From an uncultured OCS116 cluster bacterium (lineage in GTDB: Bacteria; Pseudomonadota; Alphaproteobacteria; Rhizobiales; TMED25), in the NCBI GenBank assembly GCA_902613795.1, contig CACMIP010000001.1, forward strand, positions 436,139 through 500,138: a stretch of 64,000 nt of DNA, written 5' to 3'. The notes below the pieces were generated by a model. That model saw only the letters and a program-made list of their open reading frames with translations. It searched no databases and was not told the DNA's origin. Of the stretch, positions 52,821 through 61,839 are shown in pieces (within the stretch, counting starts at the first letter, position 1; every line of letters starts with the position of its first letter). A program made the translations under genes and the position numbers.

Positions 52821-54611
52821 ATGAATGAACAAAGAAATTTTATACTAGCAATCGGTTTATCAATATTAGTTTTATTAATATGGCAATATTTTATTGGAAG
52901 TAGCCAAATCGATGAGAGAACATCAGGCCAAATAAGTAATGAAATGAGCCTTCAGGAAAGCCAAGATCTATCAAATATTCCACTCCCTGAAAGCGATGTT
53001 GAAAGTGAAGATAAAATTGATCTTGCGACTGTCTCATCAACTTCAGTTTCCGATGCTGGAACGTCTGTCGAGCGTATAAAGATAAATACAGAAAAACTTG
53101 AGGGGTCAATCTCACTCCTTGGGGCTAAATTGGATGATATTCGTTTAAAAAAATACAGAGATACAATTGACGTGGATAGCAAATTAGTTCAGTTGTTCAA
53201 ACCTTACACATCTGAGAGTCCATATTACGCGCATCAAGGCTGGGTCGGCGATGCAAAATCACAAACAAAATTACCAAATGATAACACAATTTGGAAGTTA
53301 GTCTCCGGTGGTGAATTAAGTATTAACTCGCCAGTTAGGCTAGAGTGGAATAATAACGAAGATCTTATTTTTTCTAAAGAGTTTAGTATAGATGATAACT
53401 ACCTTTTCACCATCACACAAACAGTAAAAAATAATTCAAATTCCTCTGAAATCCTATACCCGTATTCTCTTATATCAAGAAAAGGTCTTCCTGAGGATTA
53501 TACGAATTTCTTTGTGCTACACGAGGGTTACATTGGTGTGCTTGGGAGCGAAGGAGAGAAAAAAGCTGATTACGCAGATATTGCTGAACAGACTGAGTCA
53601 TTTGATAATATTACGACTGGCTGGCTAGGTTTTACTGACAAAAACTGGGCAACAGTAATTGTTCCCCCACAGGATATAAATTACCAGGGCAGATATACTT
53701 CAAAGGGTAACGGCTCTACCTATCAAGTTGACTATTTAGGCTCAGCTCAAAAGGTAAATGCAGGAGACACCACAACAATAACCTCATATGTCTTCTCGGG
53801 CGCAAAAGAAGTAAAAATCTTGGATCAATATGAAGATGAATATTCACTTGAAAAATTCGACTTGTTAGTCGATTGGGGATGGTTCTATTTCCTAACAAAA
53901 CCACTATTCTATGTCCTTCAATGGCTCTATGGAATACTTGGCAACTATGGGCTTTCGATTTTAGGGGTGACAGTACTCATCAAAATTGTATTTTTCCCAC
54001 TCGCAAACAAGGCATATGTCTCAATGAGTGCAATGAAAAAACTGCAACCTGAGATGTTAAAGATTAGAGAAAATTATAAGGATGATCGCGCAAAACAGCA
54101 ACAGGCAATTATTGCATTATATAAAAAGGATAAGGTTAATCCGCTGTCTGGCTGTATACCGATTTTAATACAAGTCCCAGTATTCTTTGCGCTTTACAAG
54201 GTACTTTTGTGCACCATGGAAATGAGACATCAGCCATTTTATGGTTGGATAGCTGATCTATCAGCAAAAGATCCAACCACCTTATTTAATTTATTTGGTA
54301 TTATTCCATGGTATCCACCATCATTTCTAGTAATTGGTATATGGCCTATTATTATGGGTCTTACCATGTTCATTCAAATGAGATTAAACCCTGCCCCTCC
54401 AGATCCTATTCAGCAAAAAATATTTGCTTGGATGCCTGTAGCCCTAACTTTTTTATTTGCACAGTTTTCAGCTGGTCTGGTTATTTATTGGGCGTGGAAC
54501 AATACATTATCTTCATTACAACAATATATTATAATGAAACGAATGGGCGTAGAGGTTGAACTATGGTCAAATATAAAAAATACCTTCAAGAAGAAACCAA
54601 AAAAGAGCTAG
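52821..54611 (+). CDS. yidC: Membrane protein insertase YidC
   Basis: Inserts proteins into the inner membrane, alone or with SecYEG. The first membrane segment is FILAIGLSILVLLIWQYFIG. A large periplasmic domain fills roughly residues 60-330. The conserved five-segment core includes KLQPEMLKIRENYKDDRAK, PLSGCIPILIQVPVFFALY and YIIMKRMGVE. The basic tail KKPKKS is short. I start at ATG 52821 (MNEQRNF, 596 residues); the earlier in-frame start would overlap rnpA. It overlaps engB by 49 bases. Confidence 0.96.
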   Translation: MNEQRNFILAIGLSILVLLIWQYFIGSSQIDERTSGQISNEMSLQESQDLSNIPLPESDVESEDKIDLATVSSTSVSDAGTSVERIKINTEKLEGSISLLGAKLDDIRLKKYRDTIDVDSKLVQLFKPYTSESPYYAHQGWVGDAKSQTKLPNDNTIWKLVSGGELSINSPVRLEWNNNEDLIFSKEFSIDDNYLFTITQTVKNNSNSSEILYPYSLISRKGLPEDYTNFFVLHEGYIGVLGSEGEKKADYADIAEQTESFDNITTGWLGFTDKNWATVIVPPQDINYQGRYTSKGNGSTYQVDYLGSAQKVNAGDTTTITSYVFSGAKEVKILDQYEDEYSLEKFDLLVDWGWFYFLTKPLFYVLQWLYGILGNYGLSILGVTVLIKIVFFPLANKAYVSMSAMKKLQPEMLKIRENYKDDRAKQQQAIIALYKKDKVNPLSGCIPILIQVPVFFALYKVLLCTMEMRHQPFYGWIADLSAKDPTTLFNLFGIIPWYPPSFLVIGIWPIIMGLTMFIQMRLNPAPPDPIQQKIFAWMPVALTFLFAQFSAGLVIYWAWNNTLSSLQQYIIMKRMGVEVELWSNIKNTFKKKPKKS

Positions 54612-55258
54612 GTTTTATTGATTACGCAGATTTCGCCGAGGATGAGTTCGCAGACGCACGATTGGCTTTTGCGACAGACAGTAAATTCTGTTTGTCTGTG
54701 GTTGCAAATGACGGGTTTCCTATACATAACAAAAAAGAGGTGGCCTTTGCTGGAAGATCAAATGTCGGAAAATCAAGTCTAATAAATTCAGTTACAAATG
54801 TATCTGGACTCGCACGAGTTTCCAACACGCCAGGCAGAACCCAGATGATTAATTTTTTTTCTCAAGGGGAAGCATTCTTTATCGTAGACCTTCCAGGGTT
54901 TGGCTATGCAAAGGCGAGTAAAGAGTCAATAAAACAGTGGAGTCAGCTAACAAGAGACTACTTGCTAGGAAGAAAGGAACTAGAAACAGTTTTTTTTCTT
55001 ATCGACTCGAGACATGGTATTAAGGAAATTGATGAGAATATTATGGAGATACTTGATAAGTCAGCGGTTTCTTATCAAATTATTCTGACTAAATTTGATA
55101 AAATTAAAAAAAATGAAGTTGATAATCTATTACTCAAGACAAATGAAAAAATTAGTAGGAGGCCGGCTGCAAGGCCAGGGATTCTGGTAACCTCAAGTAA
55201 AGATAAGTTTGGTATTGATCTACTGAGATGTCTAATATATAGAATAATTAAACACTGA
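54563..55258 (+). CDS. engB: Ribosome biogenesis GTP-binding protein YihA/EngB
   Basis: Small GTPase needed for 50S assembly. The P-loop is GRSNVGKS, followed by TPGRTQ (G2), DLPG (G3), TKFDK (G4) and the G5 region SSKDK. The N-terminus is longer than usual (231 residues). The start ATG at 54563 has AGAGG 7 bases upstream and lies inside the yidC gene, giving a 49-base overlap. A later TTG at about 54662 would give a shorter protein, but the site favours 54563. Confidence 0.93.
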   Translation: MVKYKKYLQEETKKELGFIDYADFAEDEFADARLAFATDSKFCLSVVANDGFPIHNKKEVAFAGRSNVGKSSLINSVTNVSGLARVSNTPGRTQMINFFSQGEAFFIVDLPGFGYAKASKESIKQWSQLTRDYLLGRKELETVFFLIDSRHGIKEIDENIMEILDKSAVSYQIILTKFDKIKKNEVDNLLLKTNEKISRRPAARPGILVTSSKDKFGIDLLRCLIYRIIKH

Positions 55259-55270
55259 TAGGTGAGGTTG

Positions 55271-56149
55271 ATGGAAAAGATTCACTCGTCGATAAGGGCA
55301 AAAATTTTAGCCGAAGCACTACCTTACATGCAAATGTATGACAGCAAATATGTGGTTGTCAAATATGGCGGTCATGCAATGGTAAATGATAATTTAGCTG
55401 ATATTTTCGCTCAAAACATCGTTATGTTACAGCAAGCTGGAATGAAGCCTGTCGTTGTTCATGGTGGAGGTCCACAAATTGGAGAAACTTTAAAGGCGCA
55501 AGGCGTGGAAAGTAAGTTCCATAATGGCTTAAGAATTACAGATCGAGATACAATAAAAGTTGTTGAACGAGTATTGTATGAAATAATTAATACTGACATT
55601 GTGAAGAAGATTAAAAAACATGGAGGCAAATCAATAAGCCTGTCAGGAAATAAAGACTCAATAATTTTAGCAAAAAAATTGACAAATATTTATAAAACTG
55701 ACTCAAATATTGAAAAAATAATGGACCTTGGTTTCGTGGGCGAGCCAAAAAAAATTGACCCATCTACAATTATTAATCACTGCAAAAAAGGTTCTATACC
55801 CGTAATTACACCCCTTGGTAAGGATAATAATACTACATATAATATAAACGCCGATACAGCAGCGGGTGCTATTGCGGGCGCCTTAAAAGCAAGTAGACTA
55901 TTGATGCTGACAGATATTGCAGGTGTTATTGATGAAAACAAAGAACTAATATTGGAGCTCAAAGTCGAAAAAGCAGAAAAACTTATTTCAGATGGCGTAA
56001 TAGTGGGAGGAATGATACCCAAAATCAAAACCTGCATTGACGCTCTAAAAAATGGAGTGGACAAAGCAGTTATTTTGGATGGACGAGTAGAAAATGCTAT
56101 AATACTTGAATTGTTCACTGAAGAGGGAATTGGTACACTTATAAATTAA
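55271..56149 (+). CDS. argB: Acetylglutamate kinase
   Basis: Phosphorylates N-acetylglutamate in arginine synthesis. KYGGHAMVND, VVHGGGPQIGETLKAQG and NINADTAAGAIAGAL are hallmark segments. I choose ATG 55271 (292 residues); GTG 55262 and TTG 55268 are also in frame, so the first few residues are uncertain. It is the end of the rpmH string, 12 bases after engB. Together with argD, argF and argE further on, it gives most of the late arginine pathway. Confidence 0.95.
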   Translation: MEKIHSSIRAKILAEALPYMQMYDSKYVVVKYGGHAMVNDNLADIFAQNIVMLQQAGMKPVVVHGGGPQIGETLKAQGVESKFHNGLRITDRDTIKVVERVLYEIINTDIVKKIKKHGGKSISLSGNKDSIILAKKLTNIYKTDSNIEKIMDLGFVGEPKKIDPSTIINHCKKGSIPVITPLGKDNNTTYNINADTAAGAIAGALKASRLLMLTDIAGVIDENKELILELKVEKAEKLISDGVIVGGMIPKIKTCIDALKNGVDKAVILDGRVENAIILELFTEEGIGTLIN

Positions 56150-56173
56150 TGACCATTCATTCAAGGAGTTTTA

Positions 56174-57055
56174 ATGACAGTAAAAAAAACAGGTAATATA
56201 TATCCAAATATATTTAGGTTTAATCTTGGTAACTTTGAAATAACAACCATATTGGATGGTCTGGTTCAAAGAGACGGACCATATCCAATTTTTGGTCAAA
56301 ATAAAGACGAGATAGATGTTCATAAATTATGTAAGCAAAACTTTCTGCCCGAAAAGAAATTTGAACATGGCTTCACACCGCTCATTATAAACACAGGCAA
56401 GGAAATTATTCTATTTGATACCGGCAATGGAAAACTTAATGAAGAAAATGGAAAACTCATTGATCTTATTGAATATTCCGGATACAAGCATGAGGATATA
56501 AGCAAAATTGTGATTACTCATTGCCATCCTGATCACATTGGTGGGCTGATGTATATAGAGGATGGTTATTTTGAAAATGCTTCCATAATTATTGGTGAGG
56601 TTGAATATGAGTCATGGAAAACAGGGAAGAATATTCCTGAACAACGAAAGGCAAATAGGGAGCTATTTGAAAAGATTTGTATGCCATTATCTGATAGGAT
56701 GGAGTTTATTAGACCCGATCAAGATGTGGTAACAGGTATCACAGCTGTAAATGGTTTTGGTCACTCCCCTGGTCACATGTGCTACAGCATTGAAAGTGAT
56801 GACAAAAGTCTTTTTTTTGCTGCCGATATTACAAATCATTTTGTTGTTTCAATGCAAGTCCCAGATTGGCACGTCATGTTTGATGACAATAAAGAGATGG
56901 CAGTGGAGAGCCGCAAAAGAATCCTCAGTATGCTTGCAAGTAGCAAAATACCAATGATTGGATACCATATGCCATTTCCAGCAATAGGTTTCGTTGAAAA
57001 AAATAATAGCGCAGGCTATAATTGGGTACCCGTTTCCTACCAACTTAGTTTCTAA
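56174..57055 (+). CDS. MBL-fold metallo-hydrolase
   Basis: Zn beta-lactamase-fold hydrolase of 293 residues. THCHPDHIGGL is the HxHxDH motif (reading HCHPDH), GHSPGHMCY gives the next His, and FFAADITNHFV the bridging Asp. Related proteins include lactonases and N-acyl-homoserine-lactone-like hydrolases, but sequence alone does not decide the substrate. It starts 24 bases after argB with AAGGAG about 8 bases upstream and is convergent with gcrA. Confidence 0.87.
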   Translation: MTVKKTGNIYPNIFRFNLGNFEITTILDGLVQRDGPYPIFGQNKDEIDVHKLCKQNFLPEKKFEHGFTPLIINTGKEIILFDTGNGKLNEENGKLIDLIEYSGYKHEDISKIVITHCHPDHIGGLMYIEDGYFENASIIIGEVEYESWKTGKNIPEQRKANRELFEKICMPLSDRMEFIRPDQDVVTGITAVNGFGHSPGHMCYSIESDDKSLFFAADITNHFVVSMQVPDWHVMFDDNKEMAVESRKRILSMLASSKIPMIGYHMPFPAIGFVEKNNSAGYNWVPVSYQLSF

Positions 57056-57072
57056 TATTTAATGAGATAAAT

Positions 57073-57555
57073 TTAACTTTTGACTTTAAATTTTTTATAC
57101 GCTTTTTTTGCATGATCTTCACAGTATGGCATTCCAGAGAGTGGCTGATGTCCGCAAAAATGAAAATCCTCCGTTCCCGGATCGCCTTGTGGCCATTTAC
57201 AGTGATTCTCAGTTAAGTTTAATATTGTAACCGCAAATTGATCAGAGTTCTGATCCAAGCTATGAATATTTGACTGAAGTATATCATGATTTTTGGTGTA
57301 TTCGATATCATCTACAGGCGTTTCCTTGAAAGCTAGATTACCGGAATAGCTTACAGATAATATACTCCCGTCTAATTGACCCACCGCAATATTTTTTCGT
57401 TGCGGTTTTGCGCGTGGCTCCAATCCTAAACGGTGTACTTTTCCAATCACAGCATTTCTTGTAACATCCCCAAGTCGTTTTGCAATCTGACTTGCGCTAA
57501 GGCCTTCCGTCCATAGTTTTTTTAACTGCTCCACTCTTTCTTCCGTCCAAGCCAT
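57073..57555 (-). CDS. gcrA: Cell cycle regulator GcrA
   Basis: Alphaproteobacterial regulator that works with sigma-70 at promoters carrying CcrM-methylated GANTC sites. The N-terminal HTH MAWTEERVEQLKKLWTEG, then SASQIAKRLGDVTRNAVIGK and VHRLGLEPRAKP, is the clearest GcrA mark. The C-terminal sigma-binding part contains NHCKWPQGDPG and FCGHQPLSGMPYCEDH. Length 160 is normal. GAGGTGA lies before the ATG, and two TATAAT boxes (57572-57577 and 57579-57584, minus strand) are good promoter candidates. CcrM is not in the window. Confidence 0.96.
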   Translation of the reverse strand: MAWTEERVEQLKKLWTEGLSASQIAKRLGDVTRNAVIGKVHRLGLEPRAKPQRKNIAVGQLDGSILSVSYSGNLAFKETPVDDIEYTKNHDILQSNIHSLDQNSDQFAVTILNLTENHCKWPQGDPGTEDFHFCGHQPLSGMPYCEDHAKKAYKKFKVKS

Positions 57556-57724
57556 AGCATCACCTCAATTTATTATAAATTATATGAAATCAATATATTG
57601 TTATAAATACGTGATTTAATACTACTACATTTATGAAAAAACTGAATCTTTTAGTATTGTTTTCAACAGAGATAAGTAATATGTTGTACAAGATTACGTT
57701 TTAAAAAAACCAGGAAAATCTACA

Positions 57725-58507
57725 ATGCGCAAAGACATTGGTATGGTCAATTGGTTGGGTCTTTATACCCAAATACAGAGAGAAATAATGCGTTTCCTAA
57801 AAGTTTGGCAACAAACAGTATTTGGACCATTAATGACCGCTTTACTCTTTCTTTTTGTTTTTTCCGTCGCTATTGGTAAGGCAAGACCTGAAATATTTGG
57901 TATGCCTTTTTCACACTTTTTAGCGCCAGGTATTATAATGATGATGATATTACAAAACGCTTTCGCGAATACATCATCCTCAATAGTCAGCGGGAAGATA
58001 CATGGTAACATTGCAGATCTCCTTTTAAGCCCACTGAATGCTGTGGAGCTAACAACAGGATACATAGTTGGAGGATTAGCTAGAGGCTGTATGATTGCAT
58101 TTATTGGCTTTACAATTATTTCTCTATTTTTAGAAATACCGTACCATAGTATATATGCCATATTTTACTTTTCAGTTATGGGGTCGCTTTTCATGAGCCT
58201 AATTGGAATTATTGGTGGGTTATGGGCCGAAAAATTTGATCACATGGGCGCAGTTACAAATTTTATAATTACGCCGATGACATTTTTATCAGGTACATTC
58301 TACTCTATTAAGGATTTACCAGGTCAGATCTATGGCATAGCACAATATAACCCATTTTTCCAAGCGATAGATGGTTTTCGTTACGGTATTACTGGATATG
58401 CCGATGGTAATTTAATGAATAGCGGTCTCAGTCTTTTAATATTAAACATCCTATTGTATGCGCTGAGCTGCTACCTTTTTAGAATTGGTTACAAGCTTAA
58501 ATCCTAG
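57725..58507 (+). CDS. ABC-2-type transporter permease
   Basis: Membrane protein of 260 residues with about six hydrophobic segments. QREIMRFLKVWQQTVFGPLM, MPFSHFLAPGIIMMMILQNAF and TFLSGTFYSIKDLP match the ABC-2 permease family. Such proteins need an ATPase partner, but no ATP-binding gene is adjacent; it stands alone between gcrA and argD. LptB-like ATPases in the window do not belong to it. Export of a sugar polymer, lipid or drug is possible; nothing specific can be said. Confidence 0.87.
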   Translation: MRKDIGMVNWLGLYTQIQREIMRFLKVWQQTVFGPLMTALLFLFVFSVAIGKARPEIFGMPFSHFLAPGIIMMMILQNAFANTSSSIVSGKIHGNIADLLLSPLNAVELTTGYIVGGLARGCMIAFIGFTIISLFLEIPYHSIYAIFYFSVMGSLFMSLIGIIGGLWAEKFDHMGAVTNFIITPMTFLSGTFYSIKDLPGQIYGIAQYNPFFQAIDGFRYGITGYADGNLMNSGLSLLILNILLYALSCYLFRIGYKLKS

Positions 58508-58574
58508 AGGTAAATTAATGTAATTGACTAAAATTATTTTCTGATTAAAATGGCCTCTTTTAAATTCAAAATCG

Positions 58575-58580
58575 TATTAT
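58575..58580 (+). promoter_or_regulatory. TATTAT -10-like box before argD (possible leaderless start)
   Basis: TATTAT ends 5 bases before the argD ATG at 58586. No Shine-Dalgarno sequence lies in AAGTA between them. The -35 is weak, so this rests on the box and distance only. Confidence 0.35.
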
Positions 58581-58585
58581 AAGTA

Positions 58586-59752
58586 ATGAATTCTGTAGCT
58601 AACAACTATAACAGAAAGAAAATAGTTTTTTCTCATGGTAAAGGCATCTACCTATTTACCAATAAGGGGGAAAAGTATATTGATCTCGCGGCTGGAATTG
58701 CTGTAAATCTTCTCGGTCATTCCAATAAGGATCTTATAAATGCTCTAAACGTGCAATCGCGGAAACTTTGGCATGTATCAAACTTATATGAAATAGAAGA
58801 ACAAATAACACTCGCCAATAAACTGACAAGTTGTTCATTTGCGCATAAAGTTTTTTTCTGTAATTCAGGAGCTGAAGCGGTTGAGTGCACAATTAAAGCA
58901 GCAAGAAGATATCACTTTTCAAAAGGCAAACCAGAAAAAACCGAGATAATAACGTTTAAAGGTTCTTTTCACGGTCGAACGCTGGGAACAATTGCAGCCG
59001 CAAGTAATTCCAGTCATCTTGAAGGCTTTGGTGAACCGTTAAAGGGGTTCGTAAGTATTGAACGTAATGACATTAATCAACTAAAAAAAGCATGCAACGA
59101 GAAAACAGCTGCAATACTTATTGAGCCTGTACAAGGTGAAGGCGGAATAAATGTTTTTGACAGAGAATTTATCAATAGTCTTCAAGTTATCGCAAAAGAG
59201 ATGGATTTACTTATTCTCTTTGACGAGGTTCAATGCGGTGTAGGTAGGACAGGAAAAATATTTGCATATCAGTGGTTTGACATAAAACCTGATGTCATGG
59301 CATTAGCTAAAGGCCTTGGTGGAGGTTTTCCAATTGGCGCTTGTCTAATGAGAGATGATATTGCAGAAGCTCTTATTCCGGGTACTCATGGGTCTACTTT
59401 TGGCGGAAATCCATTAGCAATGGCTGTGGGTAATTGTGTTATGGATATTGTAAACAAGGTTGATTTCTTGTCAAACGTTGAAAAGAATGGGCTTTTCTTC
59501 GAAAATCAACTGAATAAACTGTGTGAAAAATATCCAAATGTTATCGCTGAAATTAGAGGCCTGGGTCTAATGATCGGAATAAAGTGTTCGGTAGCGAATA
59601 ATTTATTAGCTAATAAACTATATGAAAATGGCGTTCTCACTGTGAATGCAGCAGACAATGTAATTCGAATACTACCACCACTCAACATAACAACGTCTGA
59701 AATCAAGAAGGTTATGTCCTTATTTGAAAAATCAATTAAAGAAATTTTATAA
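58586..59752 (+). CDS. argD: Acetylornithine/succinylornithine aminotransferase
   Basis: PLP class III aminotransferase of arginine synthesis. The PLP lysine is in ALAKGLGGGFPIGA, with LFDEVQCGVGRTGK before it. NSGAEAVECTIKAAR and GSFHGRTLG are further family motifs, and THGSTFGGNPLAMAVG completes the site. Length 388 is typical. Its TAA overlaps the argF ATG by one base, so the two are translationally coupled. Succinyl-DAP amination may also be done by this enzyme, which would link it to dapD and dapE. Confidence 0.95.
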   Translation: MNSVANNYNRKKIVFSHGKGIYLFTNKGEKYIDLAAGIAVNLLGHSNKDLINALNVQSRKLWHVSNLYEIEEQITLANKLTSCSFAHKVFFCNSGAEAVECTIKAARRYHFSKGKPEKTEIITFKGSFHGRTLGTIAAASNSSHLEGFGEPLKGFVSIERNDINQLKKACNEKTAAILIEPVQGEGGINVFDREFINSLQVIAKEMDLLILFDEVQCGVGRTGKIFAYQWFDIKPDVMALAKGLGGGFPIGACLMRDDIAEALIPGTHGSTFGGNPLAMAVGNCVMDIVNKVDFLSNVEKNGLFFENQLNKLCEKYPNVIAEIRGLGLMIGIKCSVANNLLANKLYENGVLTVNAADNVIRILPPLNITTSEIKKVMSLFEKSIKEIL

Positions 59753-60666
59753 TGGGATATTTATCAAAAAATTTCATCAATCTACACGAACTGAAAAAAG
59801 TAGAACTGATTGAAATACTATCATCAGCCAAGCAGTTGAAAGCTGATCGAAATTCTGAGAGAAATTTATTAGATGGAAAATCATTTATACTCCTATTTGA
59901 CAAGCCATCAACAAGAACCAGAATTTCATTTGAACTTGCAATATCTGAGCTTGGTGGTTCGTGTATTTATTTAGATATGAAAACTACACAACTTGGGAGA
60001 GGTGAGACTATTAAAGATACTGCTAAAGTATTATCAAGATACGTGGATGGAATAATAATCAGAAATGCTAATCATCAAGACTTGATTGAATTCTCCAACC
60101 ACTCAGCAATATCAATCATTAATGCTCTTACCAATGAAAGTCATCCTTGCCAAATAATGGCTGATTTAATGACCTTAAAAGAGTGCTTTGGAACAATTGA
60201 TGGCCTTAAAGTTGCATGGATAGGAGATGGCAATAACGTTGCAAATACGTGGATACAAGCTAGTACTTTATTTGATTTCAAATTAAACATGGCTATACCA
60301 AAAGAATATATACCCAAAAAAGCTATTTTAGATATCGCCAAGAAGAGCTCAAAAATTAATATAACCCAAAATATTGATGATGCTATTAAGGATGCAAATT
60401 GTATTGTAACCGACACTTGGCTTTCTATGAATGACGATGAAAATGAAAGATCAAAAAAAATTCAAATCCTAAATAAATATCAGGTTAATAAAGACTTATT
60501 TGCTAAAGTACCAATCGATGCAATATTTTTACACTGTTTACCCGCACATAGAGGGCAAGAGGTCACTGACGCAGTAATTGACTCCGATAGATCTCATGTT
60601 TACCAACAAGCTGAAAATAGATTACACGTACAAAAAGCTATTCTTAAACATTGCATACCTAACTAA
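59752..60666 (+). CDS. argF: Ornithine carbamoyltransferase
   Basis: Makes citrulline from ornithine and carbamoyl phosphate. The phosphate-binding motif is KPSTRTRISFE, the carbamoyl motif NALTNESHPCQIMADL, and the ornithine loop contains FLHCLPAHRGQEV. DTWLSMNDDENE is the SMG-loop region. Length 304 is normal. It is coupled to argD by a one-base overlap and converges with argE (4-base overlap). Confidence 0.96.
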   Translation: MGYLSKNFINLHELKKVELIEILSSAKQLKADRNSERNLLDGKSFILLFDKPSTRTRISFELAISELGGSCIYLDMKTTQLGRGETIKDTAKVLSRYVDGIIIRNANHQDLIEFSNHSAISIINALTNESHPCQIMADLMTLKECFGTIDGLKVAWIGDGNNVANTWIQASTLFDFKLNMAIPKEYIPKKAILDIAKKSSKINITQNIDDAIKDANCIVTDTWLSMNDDENERSKKIQILNKYQVNKDLFAKVPIDAIFLHCLPAHRGQEVTDAVIDSDRSHVYQQAENRLHVQKAILKHCIPN

Positions 60667-61826
60667 GCCAAAATACCGCTCATCAAATTCATCATAAAGT
60701 TGATACCATCATTAATATCTCTAATTTTAATGAATTCGTCAGACGTGTGAGCTTGCTCTATTTTACCGGGCCCACAGACAATTGTTGGCCAACCAATTTT
60801 GGAAAAATATCCAGCATCTGTTCCATAAGAGACGCCCCACTTATGCTGCGGGTCCTTCTTTGTGAGTGTGTTTAATATTTCAGGATAGTTCTTTTGATTT
60901 AGCGGTAAAATATTTGATATATTTCTGTTTGAGATGAAGGCATTGCAATATTTTTGTTTCATTTTTGATTCTATTAATGGCATTTTTTTCTCAAACAAAT
61001 CACGGAGCAAATCTTGAAAATTTGCATGAGGCAAACACCTAATATTCCAAATAACCTTTGCATAATCAGGAATTATGTTATGTGCCACACCCCCATCGAT
61101 GCGCCCTACATTTAGCGAGGAATAAGGTGGTTCAAAATTATTATCTACATCGCTATGAACTAGGCTATGCTCAATTTTTCTTAACTCATTTACGAATTCA
61201 TTAGCAAAATAAATTGCGTTACATCCCCAATCTGGATAGCAAGAGTGTCCTTTTTTCCCGTAAAATTCAGTCTCAAAGGTATGACAACTTTTATGCTGAT
61301 TTATAATTTTAAGATCTGTCGGCTCGCCCACAACAACTAATTCCGGAGGGCATATATTATTCTTCATAGTATCAATTAGTGGCCCAACCCCAAGACACCC
61401 AACCTCTTCATCATAACTTAAGGCAACATGAAGAGGCTTATCAAAGGATTTGGATATTACCCAAGGGGTTATGGCAAGAACAAGAGATATAAACCCCTTC
61501 ATATCTGAAGTACCTCGTCCATAATACTTGTTGTCCTGAATCTTTAGTTTATACGGATTATATGACCATTGATCCTTATCTGCAGGCACAGTATCTGTAT
61601 GCGCAGATAGCACTAACCCAGGAAGTTTCTTATCACCAATTGTGTAATAGATCGATGTTTTAGATTTATCATCATTATAGATCTTTGAAGGTTCAATTTT
61701 ATGAACAGATAGGTAATCACAAATATAATTAATCAATTCTAAATTACTTTTATTGCTTGTTGTATCAAAAGAGATTAATTTTTCTAATATTACTGCCTGT
61801 GAATTTAATATCTGAGCTTTATCCAA
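60663..61826 (-). CDS. argE: Acetylornithine deacetylase ArgE
   Basis: Di-metal M20 hydrolase that releases ornithine from N-acetylornithine. Metal motifs are SAHTDTVPAD, GTSDMKGFISL and YDEEVGCLGVG. The dimerisation domain and VCGPGKIEQAHTSDEF with the last His follow. Length 387 fits ArgE. It is on the opposite strand to argD-argF but adjacent, giving a local arginine cluster. A linear (ArgE) route rather than ArgJ is implied, though ArgJ could exist elsewhere. Confidence 0.93.
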   Translation of the reverse strand: MDKAQILNSQAVILEKLISFDTTSNKSNLELINYICDYLSVHKIEPSKIYNDDKSKTSIYYTIGDKKLPGLVLSAHTDTVPADKDQWSYNPYKLKIQDNKYYGRGTSDMKGFISLVLAITPWVISKSFDKPLHVALSYDEEVGCLGVGPLIDTMKNNICPPELVVVGEPTDLKIINQHKSCHTFETEFYGKKGHSCYPDWGCNAIYFANEFVNELRKIEHSLVHSDVDNNFEPPYSSLNVGRIDGGVAHNIIPDYAKVIWNIRCLPHANFQDLLRDLFEKKMPLIESKMKQKYCNAFISNRNISNILPLNQKNYPEILNTLTKKDPQHKWGVSYGTDAGYFSKIGWPTIVCGPGKIEQAHTSDEFIKIRDINDGINFMMNLMSGILA

Positions 61827-61839
61827 ATTATGTTCTATT

